In this document: in pieces, positions 51,392-60,978 of the stretch
Layout of the letters: each line of letters begins with the position of its first letter
Numbering within the stretch: position 1 is the stretch's first letter
Origin: Nocardia fusca NBRC 14340
GTDB taxonomy: Bacteria > Actinomycetota > Actinomycetes > Mycobacteriales > Mycobacteriaceae
Assembly: GCF_001618425.1 (NCBI RefSeq)
Contig: NZ_BDCU01000035.1
Span: 50,124 to 114,123 of the forward strand
Length of the DNA stretch: 64,000 nucleotides
Direction: 5' to 3'
The notes under the pieces: generated by a model
What the model was told of the DNA's origin: nothing
Seen by the model: the letters and a program-made list of their open reading frames with translations, nothing else
Database searches by the model: none
Translations under genes and position numbers: made by a program

Positions 51392-53926
51392 CTACCGGCC
51401 GGGCAGGCGCGGCGTAGGCCGCCGGCTCCGGGAGGGACCGGCGGCACGTTCGGCATCCACCGCACCGGCGAGGTGGGCCGGAATATGATCCGGTATCTGG
51501 CGCCGGGAGCCGATCACGAGCTTCTGCCGGACACTGGCGACCTGCGCGTCCACCGTCCGCACCGAGCTACCCCGCCGCTCGGCGATGGCACTGTTCGGCC
51601 AGCCCGCGGCCGCCAGTACCGCGACCTCACGTTCGGCCGGCGATAAGCTCCCCCAGCGCGAATCGGCCGATTCCCCACGATCGACCGGTGTGTCCACCGC
51701 GAGCGGACACACCGGCCAACAGCGACGCAGGTACTCCCGTACCGCGTCGCTACCGGGGCGGAACTGCCCGCCCCGTTGCTCGGCGACGGCGAAATCCGCC
51801 GGTCCGATGACCGCCGTGGCGACCTCGGTCGCCCGGCGCACGCCGAGCACCACCATCGGCACCCGCTCGATACAGACCCCCATCGAGCGGTGGCAGGCCC
51901 GGAAAACACCGACCAGCCAGGCCAGTTCGGTGGCACGGATGCGGATGGCCGCCGCGGCACCCAGCGCGGCGGGATCCCCCGCGAGCACCTGGGTCAGCAC
52001 GAGCATGCACACCGCCACCGACCACGAGGTCATCCAGGTGTTGTTGCGGCCCGCAGCCATCCGGGACACCGCGATATGGGCCGGCTCCAGGGCGGTCGCG
52101 GGTTCGGCGGAACGCGCGAGCGCCAGCGTCCGCGCCACTCCTGCCCACCTCGCGGCCAGTGACGACCCCGAGGCCACCGAACGTTCCAGGTGCCGACGGG
52201 TGATCCGGTCGGCCCGCTCCGGATCGCTCAGCATGGCGGCCGCGAGCGCCGCGAAGATCTGACCGCGTTCCACTCCCACCCGGTCACCCTGCGCGGTGAA
52301 CTTGTGACCGGCCCGTTCCAGGACCGTCACCGCGTGCGGGTCCAGCCGGAACAGCATCAGTTCCAGACCCCGGATCCATTCGACCGAAGCGGGCAGGCCG
52401 ATATCCGTTCCCGGCGTATCCCGCCAGGAGGACTCACCCACACCGGCCGCGGCACACTCGTCCAGCAGGGCCGCGGCCCGATCGGCCTCGCCCTGCCACA
52501 GGTAGTACCAGCCGAGCAGCGCGGTGGCTCGGATGTGGTGTTCGGTGACCCCCTCGGTGCGGGTGACGTCGAGTGCTTGCGCGGTGAGCCTGGTGAGCGC
52601 CCGGCTACCACCCTTGACGAACGGCACCCATACCGACAGCAGCACCGACGCCGTCTCCAGGCCGACCAGTGCCTCCGCGGGATCGGTGAGACCGGTTTCG
52701 ATCCCGATCAGAATGTCGTCCCAGGAGGTCCGCGCCCAGTCGAGCCACGACCGGTCGCCCGGCCCGTACCAGAGCGAACGCGCCTCGACCACGCGATCAC
52801 GGTGATAGCGGCGATGCCGGGCGGCCATCCGGGCCGCTTCGGCCGGTTCGCGGCGCAATCGGTCGCCGGCGAACAGGCGCACGCTCTCCACCAGATACCA
52901 GCGCACACTCGTCTCGGTGCGGAAAGTCGAGACCAGGGAGCGTTCGGCCAGCCGTTCCAGCAGCGGAGCCACCCGCTCGGCGAGCAGTACCTCGTCCGCG
53001 CAGACCGCTACGACAGCGGGCAGTTCGACTCCGTTGCGCTGCGGCACGACCCCGTCGGTTTCGTATCCGGCCGCGAAGACCGACAGGCGCTGCAACAGCA
53101 CCTGCTCCTCGGCCGCGCACAGGTCGAACGACCAGGCGATCACGTCGTAGACCCCGCGGTGCCGCGGTTCGGTACCCGCCCGCGCGCTCTGCGACCAGCG
53201 CATGCGCTGATCGGCGGCGTCGCCGCTGAGCTCGGCCAGCACCATGGCGGGTGGCTGGTGGCGCAGCCGGGCGGCGGCGAGCCGGAGGAACAGCGGATTG
53301 TGCTCGACGCGGCGGCAGATCCGGCGCACCAGCGCGAGCTGGGCCGGATCGTCGGAAACGGGGCATCCGGTGAGCTCGGCGCGCTGCCGGAACAGCTGCA
53401 GCGATTCGAAGGCCGACAGCGGCGGCACGGCGAGGATGTACTCGTCGGCCCAGCCGATCGGCTCGCGGCTGGTGGCCAGCAGGGTCAGACCGGGGGTGGC
53501 GGCGAGCAGCTCGATGACCGCGCGCGCGGCCGACGCGAGCACGTGTTCGCAGTTGTCCAGCACCAGAATCGCGTGCTCGGCGATCGCGCCCGCGGGCGGA
53601 CCCACCGCGACATCCAGGGCGTCGGGATCGCTGCTATCGGTCCGCACCACCGAGCGGAGCACATTCTCGGCGCACTCACCGCAGTCGCGTTCGAGTTCGG
53701 CCAGGCGCGCCCAGTACACCGGCCGGTCCGGTTCGGCGCGGTGAACCCGGCGCATCGCTTCGGCGGCCAATCTGGTTTTGCCGATACCGCCGGGCCCCAC
53801 CAGGGTGATCAGTCGTCCCGAACCGGAACGCAGCAGGTCGTCCAGGCGTGCGAGTTCCCGCATCCGGCCGAAGAACTCGGTGGCAGGTGCGGCCGGTGCC
53901 GCACCGTCCGGGTAGATCACCGCCAT
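51392..53926 (-). CDS. NB-ARC ATPase with LuxR C-terminal domain
   Basis: The 844-residue regulator has an STAND-type ATPase: Walker A GPGGIGKT (44-51), Walker B AILVLDNCEH and the LLATSREP sensor. A long helical TPR-like region follows, and a LuxR helix-turn-helix near the C-terminus (SPAEREVAVLAAAGWPNSAIAERR, then VRTVDAQVASVRQKL, roughly 770-835). Such proteins act as signal-dependent activators. The C-terminal ~30 residues are Arg-rich. Target unknown. Confidence 0.87.
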   Translation of the reverse strand: MAVIYPDGAAPAAPATEFFGRMRELARLDDLLRSGSGRLITLVGPGGIGKTRLAAEAMRRVHRAEPDRPVYWARLAELERDCGECAENVLRSVVRTDSSDPDALDVAVGPPAGAIAEHAILVLDNCEHVLASAARAVIELLAATPGLTLLATSREPIGWADEYILAVPPLSAFESLQLFRQRAELTGCPVSDDPAQLALVRRICRRVEHNPLFLRLAAARLRHQPPAMVLAELSGDAADQRMRWSQSARAGTEPRHRGVYDVIAWSFDLCAAEEQVLLQRLSVFAAGYETDGVVPQRNGVELPAVVAVCADEVLLAERVAPLLERLAERSLVSTFRTETSVRWYLVESVRLFAGDRLRREPAEAARMAARHRRYHRDRVVEARSLWYGPGDRSWLDWARTSWDDILIGIETGLTDPAEALVGLETASVLLSVWVPFVKGGSRALTRLTAQALDVTRTEGVTEHHIRATALLGWYYLWQGEADRAAALLDECAAAGVGESSWRDTPGTDIGLPASVEWIRGLELMLFRLDPHAVTVLERAGHKFTAQGDRVGVERGQIFAALAAAMLSDPERADRITRRHLERSVASGSSLAARWAGVARTLALARSAEPATALEPAHIAVSRMAAGRNNTWMTSWSVAVCMLVLTQVLAGDPAALGAAAAIRIRATELAWLVGVFRACHRSMGVCIERVPMVVLGVRRATEVATAVIGPADFAVAEQRGGQFRPGSDAVREYLRRCWPVCPLAVDTPVDRGESADSRWGSLSPAEREVAVLAAAGWPNSAIAERRGSSVRTVDAQVASVRQKLVIGSRRQIPDHIPAHLAGAVDAERAAGPSRSRRPTPRLPGR

Positions 53927-54005
53927 GAAGACGTAAATTAGTGCACGTCACGTCGGACCGTCCGACGAACCCGTGCATTTCACACAACACCGGTCCGCGG
54001 GGCGC

Positions 54006-54578
54006 TCAGCACATCAGGCAGGCCTGCTGGCGGTAGTGCATCTGGACCACCGCGCTGTCGAAGGTCAGCACATCCACCAGTTGCAGCCCGCTGGTATCCA
54101 CCGGCGACCGGAACAGGGGAACCCCGCCGCCCAGGAGCAGGGGGTGCACGAAGAGCCGGAACTCGTCGATCAGATCATGCGCCATGAAGGACCGTGCGGT
54201 TTCCGCCCCGCCGAATAGCACCATGTCCTGCCCCGCGGCCCGGCGTTGCCGCACCTCCTCGATGGGATCCGGGCCGGTGACCCGGGTGTTCCACGAGGGG
54301 TTGCGCAGCGTGCGGGAGACGACGAGTTTCGGCGCGGCGCGCCAGAATCGCGCGAATTCGACGTAGAACGGCGAGACCGGGGCCAGATCGGCGGTGGGCC
54401 AGAAGGCCGCCAGGATCTCGTAGGTTCTGCGCCCGTACAGCAGCAGGTCGGCTCTGCGGAGTTCATCCAGGTATTCGGTACAGAGTTCCTCGTCCACGAC
54501 CGGCCAGTGGACCGCCTCGTCGGGTCCCTCCGCGAACCCGTCGAGTGATATCTGCATCCACAGTGTCACGCTTCCCAT
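54006..54578 (-). CDS. Dihydrofolate reductase-family (RibD C-terminal-like) protein
   Basis: The 190-residue protein begins with VTLWMQISLDGFAEGPD, then LLLYGRRTYEILAAFWP, LVVSRTLRNPSWNT and DMVLFGGAETARSFMAHDLIDEFRLFVHPLLLGGG. These are the markers of the small DHFR-like oxidoreductases distinct from FolA. NADPH-dependent reduction is likely; the substrate is unknown. I chose ATG 54578; ATG 54590 is in frame. It precedes the LuxR-type regulator on the same strand by 79 bp. Confidence 0.82.
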   Translation of the reverse strand: MGSVTLWMQISLDGFAEGPDEAVHWPVVDEELCTEYLDELRRADLLLYGRRTYEILAAFWPTADLAPVSPFYVEFARFWRAAPKLVVSRTLRNPSWNTRVTGPDPIEEVRQRRAAGQDMVLFGGAETARSFMAHDLIDEFRLFVHPLLLGGGVPLFRSPVDTSGLQLVDVLTFDSAVVQMHYRQQACLMC

Positions 54579-54787
54579 TCCATGCCTCATCTACCGCGTC
54601 AGGTGCCAAGAAGCAGATTCTGCACCCGCCCAGGGCTGCGCGCATCCGTAGAAGAGCGAAAAGTTACCTAAGTACTCGTTCGCCGGGAAGCCGGTCGGCC
54701 GACGGAAGAGCCACCGCCTAATGTACCGTCGTTCAGCGCAACGCTCCCCAACTCATTTCCCAGGCCGGGGAAGCCGTGGTGCTCGGT

Positions 54788-55543
54788 TCAGCTCTCCGCG
54801 GGAAGGTCGGCGAGTTCGCTGTCGCTGTCGATGTAGTGCGCGACGAATTTGTTCACCAGCTCCGCCGCCGCCTTACCGGGCAGGGTGCGGGCGAGCTGCA
54901 ACTGTCCGGTCAATTCCGCCAGGTCAGCGGCTTCCTGCCCGGAGTCCTGGTACTTCTGCCAGGCCGTGCGATGGAACAGGTCGACGAAACGGCGGGCCAT
55001 CCGGTCGCAATCGGCCCGGATCCGTTCGAGCTCGCCGAGGACCTCGGCGTCGGGAACACCGGCGGCCGCCAACTGCTCCGCGATCCGGATGAGCTGCCGA
55101 TCGGCGGGCCGATAGGTGGCGGCGTCGACCGGCTCGTAGAGCCCGACGGCGACGATCCTGGCCAGCCCGTTCGGCACGGAACCGTAGCGTTCCTGCAGTT
55201 CGGTGGCGGGAATGGCATCGGCGGGCGGGGCCGACTCGTCCGCGGACGGCTCACCGGACTCCATACCGCCGAGCAGCGGCCCGACACCCAGGATGTCACC
55301 CAGATCATCCCCGCGATCCCAGGCCTTGAGCAGTTCCTTGATCCCGTTCAGTTTGATGCCGCGATCGAGCAACCTGCTGATCGTGCGCACCCGATTGAGG
55401 TGATCTGGACTGTAGTAACCCGTACGCCCCTTGACCTGCGGTGGAGGTAGAACCCCCCGTTCGTGATAAACCCGCAGGCTGCGCACGGTCGTGCCGGCAG
55501 CCCGCGCCAGTTCATCGATCGTGTACTCCACACCAGCAGCCAT
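54788..55543 (-). CDS. MerR-family transcriptional regulator
   Basis: The 251-residue protein has an N-terminal MerR DNA-binding domain (YTIDELARAAGTTVRSLRVYHERG, then YYSPDHLNRVRTISRLLDRG, about 7-55), a short coiled-coil-like helix and a helical effector domain of about 150 residues. There is no metal-binding cysteine, so it is not a metal sensor. I chose ATG 55543; the upstream frame to 55609 is not family-like. Confidence 0.85.
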   Translation of the reverse strand: MAAGVEYTIDELARAAGTTVRSLRVYHERGVLPPPQVKGRTGYYSPDHLNRVRTISRLLDRGIKLNGIKELLKAWDRGDDLGDILGVGPLLGGMESGEPSADESAPPADAIPATELQERYGSVPNGLARIVAVGLYEPVDAATYRPADRQLIRIAEQLAAAGVPDAEVLGELERIRADCDRMARRFVDLFHRTAWQKYQDSGQEAADLAELTGQLQLARTLPGKAAAELVNKFVAHYIDSDSELADLPAES

Positions 55544-55630
55544 ATAACAAGGAAACCACAAAGGCGAGACGACGACCTTCGCCGGACACGACCGAAACGT
55601 CCGATTCAACCCCAGTTGGGGCGGGGTTCG

Positions 55631-55927
55631 CTAGTTCGTCGAGCTAGAAGTAACGGCCCGTTGGGTATGTGTGCGGCGCTCGTCTTCCGACATACCGCCC
55701 CATACTCCGTACGGCTCGCCGACCGCCAGCGCGTAGCTGCGGCACCGATCGAGCACCGGACAGGTATCGCAGATCTGTTTGGCGCGCCGCACCCGCGCGG
55801 CGCGCGCCCGGCCCCGCTCCCCTTCGGGATGGAAGAACACGGTGGATTCCAGGCCGCGGCAGGACCCGTTCAATTGCCAGTCCCATACCTCGGCCGCCGG
55901 GCGCCGAGACTGGATCACGGTGGACAT
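55631..55927 (-). CDS. WhiB3-like iron-sulfur regulator
   Basis: The 98-residue protein has the four cluster cysteines C23, C53, C56 and C62 and the GVWGG turn (74-78). The VWDWQLNGSCRGL opening, FFHPEGERGRAR and the RAKQICDTCPV block resemble M. tuberculosis WhiB3 more than other WhiB proteins. WhiB3 binds a 4Fe-4S cluster and tunes redox and lipid metabolism. I chose ATG 55927. The frame is open to 55948. Confidence 0.88.
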   Translation of the reverse strand: MSTVIQSRRPAAEVWDWQLNGSCRGLESTVFFHPEGERGRARAARVRRAKQICDTCPVLDRCRSYALAVGEPYGVWGGMSEDERRTHTQRAVTSSSTN

Positions 55928-56074
55928 ACACAACTCCTCTGCCCGCAATTCTGTGAGGCCAGCGTAATTACTCCCCAGATGTGGGAATTGGCGCCGAGCG
56001 GCCGCCCGAAGGCTTCCCGGCAGTGGCGACCACCGGGTCGAGCCGGACCGCGGAAACCGTCCTATGCTGCGAGT

Positions 56075-56458
56075 ATGAGTGAGCTACCGGGCGCGCGCAT
56101 CACCGTCGAGCAACGCGATCGCGCGCTGCGGGAGCTCGCCGAGCACCTCGGTTCGGGCCTGCTCACGCTCACCGAATACGAAGAACGCACCGCCGCCGTG
56201 ACCGCCGCGCGTACCACCCCGGAACTCGCGGCCCTGTTCACCGATCTCCCCGCGCCGTCGGCGACACCCGGCTCGAACGAGACCGCCGATCCCGCACTCG
56301 GTTTCGCGGTGCTGGCCGGCGGCGCGGCCGTCTTCGCGCTCGTTCTTGCGCTGGTGTATGGCGGCTGGCTGTGGCTACTGCTGCTGGTGATCGTCCTGGT
56401 CTCGGCGCCACTGCTGCCGGCACTGGTCCGGCGGCGCCGGATCGCCGGGCAGTCCTGA
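56075..56458 (+). CDS. DUF1707 SHOCT-like membrane protein
   Basis: The 127-residue protein begins with a DUF1707 domain (RITVEQRDRALRELAEHLGSGLLTLTEYEERTAAVTAARTTPEL) and has two hydrophobic segments near the end (LAGGAAVFALVLALVYGG, LWLLLLVIVLVSAPLLP). Its role is unknown. It is convergent with pknG, with four bases between stops. Confidence 0.8.
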   Translation: MSELPGARITVEQRDRALRELAEHLGSGLLTLTEYEERTAAVTAARTTPELAALFTDLPAPSATPGSNETADPALGFAVLAGGAAVFALVLALVYGGWLWLLLLVIVLVSAPLLPALVRRRRIAGQS

Positions 56459-56462
56459 CCCC

Positions 56463-59111
56463 TCACCAGCGGGTATGCGGTCGCACGCTGTTGGCCAGAT
56501 CGACGAGCCGGTACCGGTGCAGGCGGCCGGGCGCGGTCCGGGCCAGGGCGCGCAGCCGTGACTCCAGCCCGCCGCGGAGCCCCGCGACGGTGAGCGGATA
56601 GCCGAGCAGCCTGGCATCGGCGGACGCGGGCCGCATCCGGGACTTCAACCACTCCAGTGCCGCGCCGACCACCACGACCTGCATCTGCAGTGCCCGCGGC
56701 TCATCGACGAGTTCCAGCCGCGATGCCGCCTCACGCAGATCGATCTCGGTGATCTCCCGATGCGGCCGCGATACCAGCAGCAGGCTGCCTGTCATCCGGG
56801 CGGTGCCGTGATGACGAGAGGTAACGGGGACCTCGTCGAGGACCTGCACGGCCTGCAACAGTTCACCGTCGGCGGCCAATCGGCGAGCCAAACCGAACGC
56901 GGCGCTGACCACGGCGTGATTGGTCTGCCAGACCAGCCGGTAGAACTCCGACGCGGCGGCATGCCAGCGGTCGGAGTCACCGGGATCGCTCAGCGTCTGC
57001 AAGGCGAGTTCGGCCGTGGCAGCCAGGGCCAGCGGCGGCGCCAGCTCACCGGGCAGCATGGTGTGTACCTGGTCGAAATGCAGATAGGCGAGTTCGTACT
57101 GCCCCTCCAGCAGATCGATGACACCGCTGAACCATTCGACCCGCCAGTCGGTCACCGCGCGGGGACGCAGCTCTTCGAGCAGCGCGAGCGCCGGAGCCAT
57201 TTCACCGAGGTCGAGATGGGCGCGGACGGCGGCGAACGCCCCCTCGACCTCGAAGGTCTCCGGTGCGTCGATGGTGCCGGCCGCGATACGTTCGGAGGTC
57301 TGGCGCAAGGAGTCCAGGGTCTGGCGGGCGTCACCTTGCAGCAGCGGGCTCAGCAGCTGGACGCTGGGATCGTCGGCGTCGATCAGCGGGATGGGCAGGG
57401 TGGCCACCACCGCCGCGGCGTCGAGACCGAGGCTGCGGTGGCCGCCGTCGACCATCCCGTCGGTCTGGCCGATCAAGGTGTCGATACCGAAATCCCCCCG
57501 CAGCGAACCGAACTCCACCGACGCCTGCGGGTGTTCGCGCCCGGAATCGGCGGCCAGCACCATCCGCAACACCCCGGCCAGCTGGCAGTACATGGCATAG
57601 GTGGAGGGGAAGCGCCGGCTCGGATCCATATGCGTCGCGCGCACCAGCAGCCGATACAGGCACGGATAGCGCCGCAGCAGCGGATACTCCTCCGGTGTCG
57701 GCATCTCGGTGCGGTAGTTGCCGTGGGAATCCTTGCGCAGATCCAGGATCAGCGCGGCCAGGGTGCGGCCGGCCGCGTACACATCGGTGGCCACCGTGGG
57801 ACCGGTTTCGATGATCTCCGGCGCCTGATAGCCGGGGGTGCCGTAGATACTGCCGTAGGATTCCATCGCCGCGACGGCGCCGAGGTCGATGAGTTTGACC
57901 TCGTCGTCGGTGACCATGATGTTGTCCGGTTTGAGGTCGTTGTAGGCCAGCCCGAACGAGTGCAGATAGTCGAGAGCCGGCAGGACCTCCATCATGTACG
58001 CGATGGTCTCGGCCACCGGAAGACGTTCCGGCCCCGCCATATCCAGCATCTTCTTCAATGAGCGCCCGCCGACGTACTCCATGACGATGTAGCCGTCGGC
58101 CACCTCGCGCTGCGAGCGGTGCTTGACGAAGTTGTAGATCTTGACCACGCCGGGATGCGTTATCTCGGAGAGGAATTGGCGTTCGGCCAGCGCCACCACG
58201 TGCGCCTCGAAATCCTGCGGGTTCTGCAACCCTTTCAGGACCACCCACCGGTCACTGACGTTCGTATCGACCGCCAGATAGATCCAGCCCAGACCGCCGT
58301 GGGCCAGACAGCCTTTGACCAGGTACTGCTCCGCCACGACCTCGCCGGCGGAGAGGGCGGGCAGGAAGTTGTAGGCCGACCCGCAGCGCGCGCACTCCCC
58401 CGCCACCGCGCCGGGCCCGTCCGGGCCGGACCGCCCGGTGGGCGCCTGGCATTTCCAGCAGAACCGCTTGTGCTCGGGCACCACCGGATCCGCGAGCACC
58501 GCGGTGGCGGGATCGACCGGGTCCACCCGTGGCAGCGCCACCAGTCCGGCGCCGAGGCGGCGGACGCTCGGGCGGGAGCGGGCATTGCGCCCGGAGGGCA
58601 TATCGTCCTCGAAGCCGGCGAACGGGTCGGGATCGTCGGAATCCTCCTCGTCGTCGGCGAGCAGCAACTCGTCGAGATCGTCGTCGTCGTCCGGACCGGC
58701 GAGGCTGTTGAGCCGGGCGATATCGTCGCCGGTCAACGCGGCGATGGCCCGGTCGAAGTCCGACAGCGCCGGCGTCTCGGGCGGACTGTCCGATGCCGCG
58801 GGCGCGGCGACGACCGGGGGTACCGAACCCACTGTCACCGGCACGAAGACACCGGATCCGCCGGGGACCGAGGCGGCGTCGGTGGCACTGCGCGGCTCGG
58901 CGCCGCCGGATTCGGCGAGTAGTTCTTCGGCGGCTCGCGTCAGGTCGGATTCGGCGGCCCGCCGGCCACTTTCGCTGCTGTTGGTGCGCAGCGTCGACCA
59001 GGTGTGCGCGCCACGGCGGGGCATTTCCGCGCCACGGGTCCGCCGCTTGGACCAGGGCGGCGGGAGCGGACGCTCGGAGCTGGGCTGCGACGAGCTGGGC
59101 TGCTCTGGCAT
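56463..59111 (-). CDS. pknG: Serine/threonine protein kinase PknG
   Basis: The 882-residue protein has the PknG layout: a disordered acidic N-terminus, a rubredoxin-like metal site (C218, C221, C240, C243), a kinase domain with K293, catalytic D392 in YNDLKPDN and DLG near 409-411, then a TPR-rich C-terminal half. PknG senses amino-acid levels and phosphorylates GarA-type FHA proteins to steer 2-oxoglutarate and glutamate metabolism. In mycobacteria it is encoded next to glnX and glnH; here the neighbours are DUF1707 and a permease. It lies upstream of gdh, a known GarA target, by about 3 kb. Confidence 0.95.
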   Translation of the reverse strand: MPEQPSSSQPSSERPLPPPWSKRRTRGAEMPRRGAHTWSTLRTNSSESGRRAAESDLTRAAEELLAESGGAEPRSATDAASVPGGSGVFVPVTVGSVPPVVAAPAASDSPPETPALSDFDRAIAALTGDDIARLNSLAGPDDDDDLDELLLADDEEDSDDPDPFAGFEDDMPSGRNARSRPSVRRLGAGLVALPRVDPVDPATAVLADPVVPEHKRFCWKCQAPTGRSGPDGPGAVAGECARCGSAYNFLPALSAGEVVAEQYLVKGCLAHGGLGWIYLAVDTNVSDRWVVLKGLQNPQDFEAHVVALAERQFLSEITHPGVVKIYNFVKHRSQREVADGYIVMEYVGGRSLKKMLDMAGPERLPVAETIAYMMEVLPALDYLHSFGLAYNDLKPDNIMVTDDEVKLIDLGAVAAMESYGSIYGTPGYQAPEIIETGPTVATDVYAAGRTLAALILDLRKDSHGNYRTEMPTPEEYPLLRRYPCLYRLLVRATHMDPSRRFPSTYAMYCQLAGVLRMVLAADSGREHPQASVEFGSLRGDFGIDTLIGQTDGMVDGGHRSLGLDAAAVVATLPIPLIDADDPSVQLLSPLLQGDARQTLDSLRQTSERIAAGTIDAPETFEVEGAFAAVRAHLDLGEMAPALALLEELRPRAVTDWRVEWFSGVIDLLEGQYELAYLHFDQVHTMLPGELAPPLALAATAELALQTLSDPGDSDRWHAAASEFYRLVWQTNHAVVSAAFGLARRLAADGELLQAVQVLDEVPVTSRHHGTARMTGSLLLVSRPHREITEIDLREAASRLELVDEPRALQMQVVVVGAALEWLKSRMRPASADARLLGYPLTVAGLRGGLESRLRALARTAPGRLHRYRLVDLANSVRPHTRW

Positions 59112-59206
59112 GCACGACCTCTCAAACCCGCGGAAGAACAGAGAGAGTCTATTGTGATCCCGGCCCGCGGGGGCGACAGGTCGATCGTTCCCTTTCCTGG
59201 GAATGC

Positions 59207-59239
59207 GGAATACCCCGGACCTGCTATCCGGGGTATTCC
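59207..59239 (-). terminator. Terminator of the permease gene
   Basis: GGAATACCCCGGA and TCCGGGGTATTCC make a perfect 13-bp stem with a 7-nt loop, 14 bp past the permease stop on the minus strand. No T-run follows. Confidence 0.7.
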
Positions 59240-59252
59240 ACGCAGTTCGGCG

Positions 59253-60776
59253 TTACCGCTGATCCTCGGGTTCGTCCAGGATACGAACGGTGCTACCGGG
59301 TTCTTCGGTCGGCGCCGGGGCCGCGGGCACCGCGGCACGTGCGGTGGTGAGCTCGGTCACCCGCTTCCGCGCCAGGAACCAACCGGCGACCAGGGCCGGA
59401 ACCCCAACCACCAGCATGGCGATCACCGCAGCCCGCTGTTCGATCTCCTCGCTGAACAGCATCAGCAGCACCACACCGACCAGGAACACCAGGGTGGCGT
59501 AGCTGGTGTACGGAGTGCCGGGCAGGCGGAACTTCGGCCGGGTCACCTTGCCGTCGCGGGCCCACTTCCACAGCTGGAGCTGGCACAGCACGATCGCGGT
59601 CCACGAGAAGATAGTTCCCAGCGCCGAGACGTTCAGCACGATCTCGAAGGCCTGATCCGGAACCAACGCGTTCAGTCCGACACCCGCCAGCGCGATCACA
59701 CCGGTGGCGAGAATGCCCACGTACGGGACGCCGTTCTTGGACATGCGGCTCGCGACGGTCGGGGCACTACCGTTCATCGACATCGAGCGCAGGATGCGGC
59801 CGGTCGAGTACAGGCCGGCGTTCAGGCTGGAGAACGCCGCGGTCAGCACCACCAGGTTCATGACCGAACCGGCACCGTCGATACCGATCTTGGAGAAGAA
59901 GGTGACGAACGGGCTTTCACCGGACTTGAAGACGGTGTAGGGCAGCAGCAGGCCCAGCAGCACCAGCGAACCGACATAGAACAGCGCGATCCGGGCGATC
60001 ACCGAATTGATGGCGCGCGGCATGATCTTCTCGGGATTCTCCGCCTCACCGGCGGCGGTACCGATGAGTTCCACCGCGGCGTAGGCGAAGACGACACCGG
60101 TGGTGACGACGATCAGCGGCAGGAAACCGCTCGGGAACAGGCCGCCGTTGTCGGAGAGGACGCTGAGACCGGTCGGCTGACCCTCGATATCGAAGCGACC
60201 GGCCAGGAAGATGGTGCCGATGATCAGGAATGCCACGAGCGCGACGACCTTGATCAGCGCGGCCCAGAACTCCAGCTCACCGAACCACTTCACCGAGATC
60301 AGATTGATCGCGACCACGATGGCCAGGGCGATCAGCGCGATGGTCCATTGCGGTATCACCTCGAACGCGCCCCAGAAGTGGACGTAGGTGGCGATCGCGG
60401 TGATATCCACGATGCCGGTCATGCACCAGTGGAAGAAGTACATCCAGCCGACCGCGAAGGCCAGCTTCTCGCCGTAGAACTCACGGGCGTAGGACACGAA
60501 CGACCCGGAGGACGGGCGGTGCAGGACCAGCTCGCCCAGGGCCCGCAGAATGAAGAATACGAAGATGCCGCAGACGGCGTATACCAGGAACAGGCCGGGT
60601 CCGGCCTCGTGCAGCCGGCTGCCGGCGCCGAGGAACAGGCCCGTTCCGATGGCGCCACCGATGGCGATCATCTGGAGCTGCCGGGGCCGCAGCGACTTGT
60701 GATAGCCCGCATCTTCGGCGTGCAGACCGTCCGCCGGCGCCGCCTGACCCGGAGGCTCTTGAACTGTTGTCATCAT
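59253..60776 (-). CDS. Amino-acid permease (APC/AAT family, AnsP-like)
   Basis: The 507-residue protein has about twelve membrane spans and the AAT family opening LRPRQLQMIAIGGAIGTGLFLGAG, followed by PSSGSFVSYAREFYG and GTAAGEAENPEKIMPRAINSVIARI. Asparagine (AnsP), GABA and D-Ala/Gly transporters share these motifs. Position beside pknG and near gdh would suit an amino-acid, perhaps asparagine, importer. The substrate cannot be fixed. Confidence 0.85.
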   Translation of the reverse strand: MMTTVQEPPGQAAPADGLHAEDAGYHKSLRPRQLQMIAIGGAIGTGLFLGAGSRLHEAGPGLFLVYAVCGIFVFFILRALGELVLHRPSSGSFVSYAREFYGEKLAFAVGWMYFFHWCMTGIVDITAIATYVHFWGAFEVIPQWTIALIALAIVVAINLISVKWFGELEFWAALIKVVALVAFLIIGTIFLAGRFDIEGQPTGLSVLSDNGGLFPSGFLPLIVVTTGVVFAYAAVELIGTAAGEAENPEKIMPRAINSVIARIALFYVGSLVLLGLLLPYTVFKSGESPFVTFFSKIGIDGAGSVMNLVVLTAAFSSLNAGLYSTGRILRSMSMNGSAPTVASRMSKNGVPYVGILATGVIALAGVGLNALVPDQAFEIVLNVSALGTIFSWTAIVLCQLQLWKWARDGKVTRPKFRLPGTPYTSYATLVFLVGVVLLMLFSEEIEQRAAVIAMLVVGVPALVAGWFLARKRVTELTTARAAVPAAPAPTEEPGSTVRILDEPEDQR

Positions 60777-60978
60777 GTTGCCTTTCGAGTGGCGCAGATC
60801 ATGTCTGCGAGCAATGTACCGCTACTTAGCGGCACGATCAATAGGGGGCCGTCAGGTGTAACCCAGTGGAAACCAGGCGCTTTGGTGAAAACCCGAGGTC
60901 GGCCGCACTGCAAGAGCCATTGATCGAGCCGCTGAACGTCGATACGCTGGATACGTCAAATGCGTAGGGAGCACCCAG

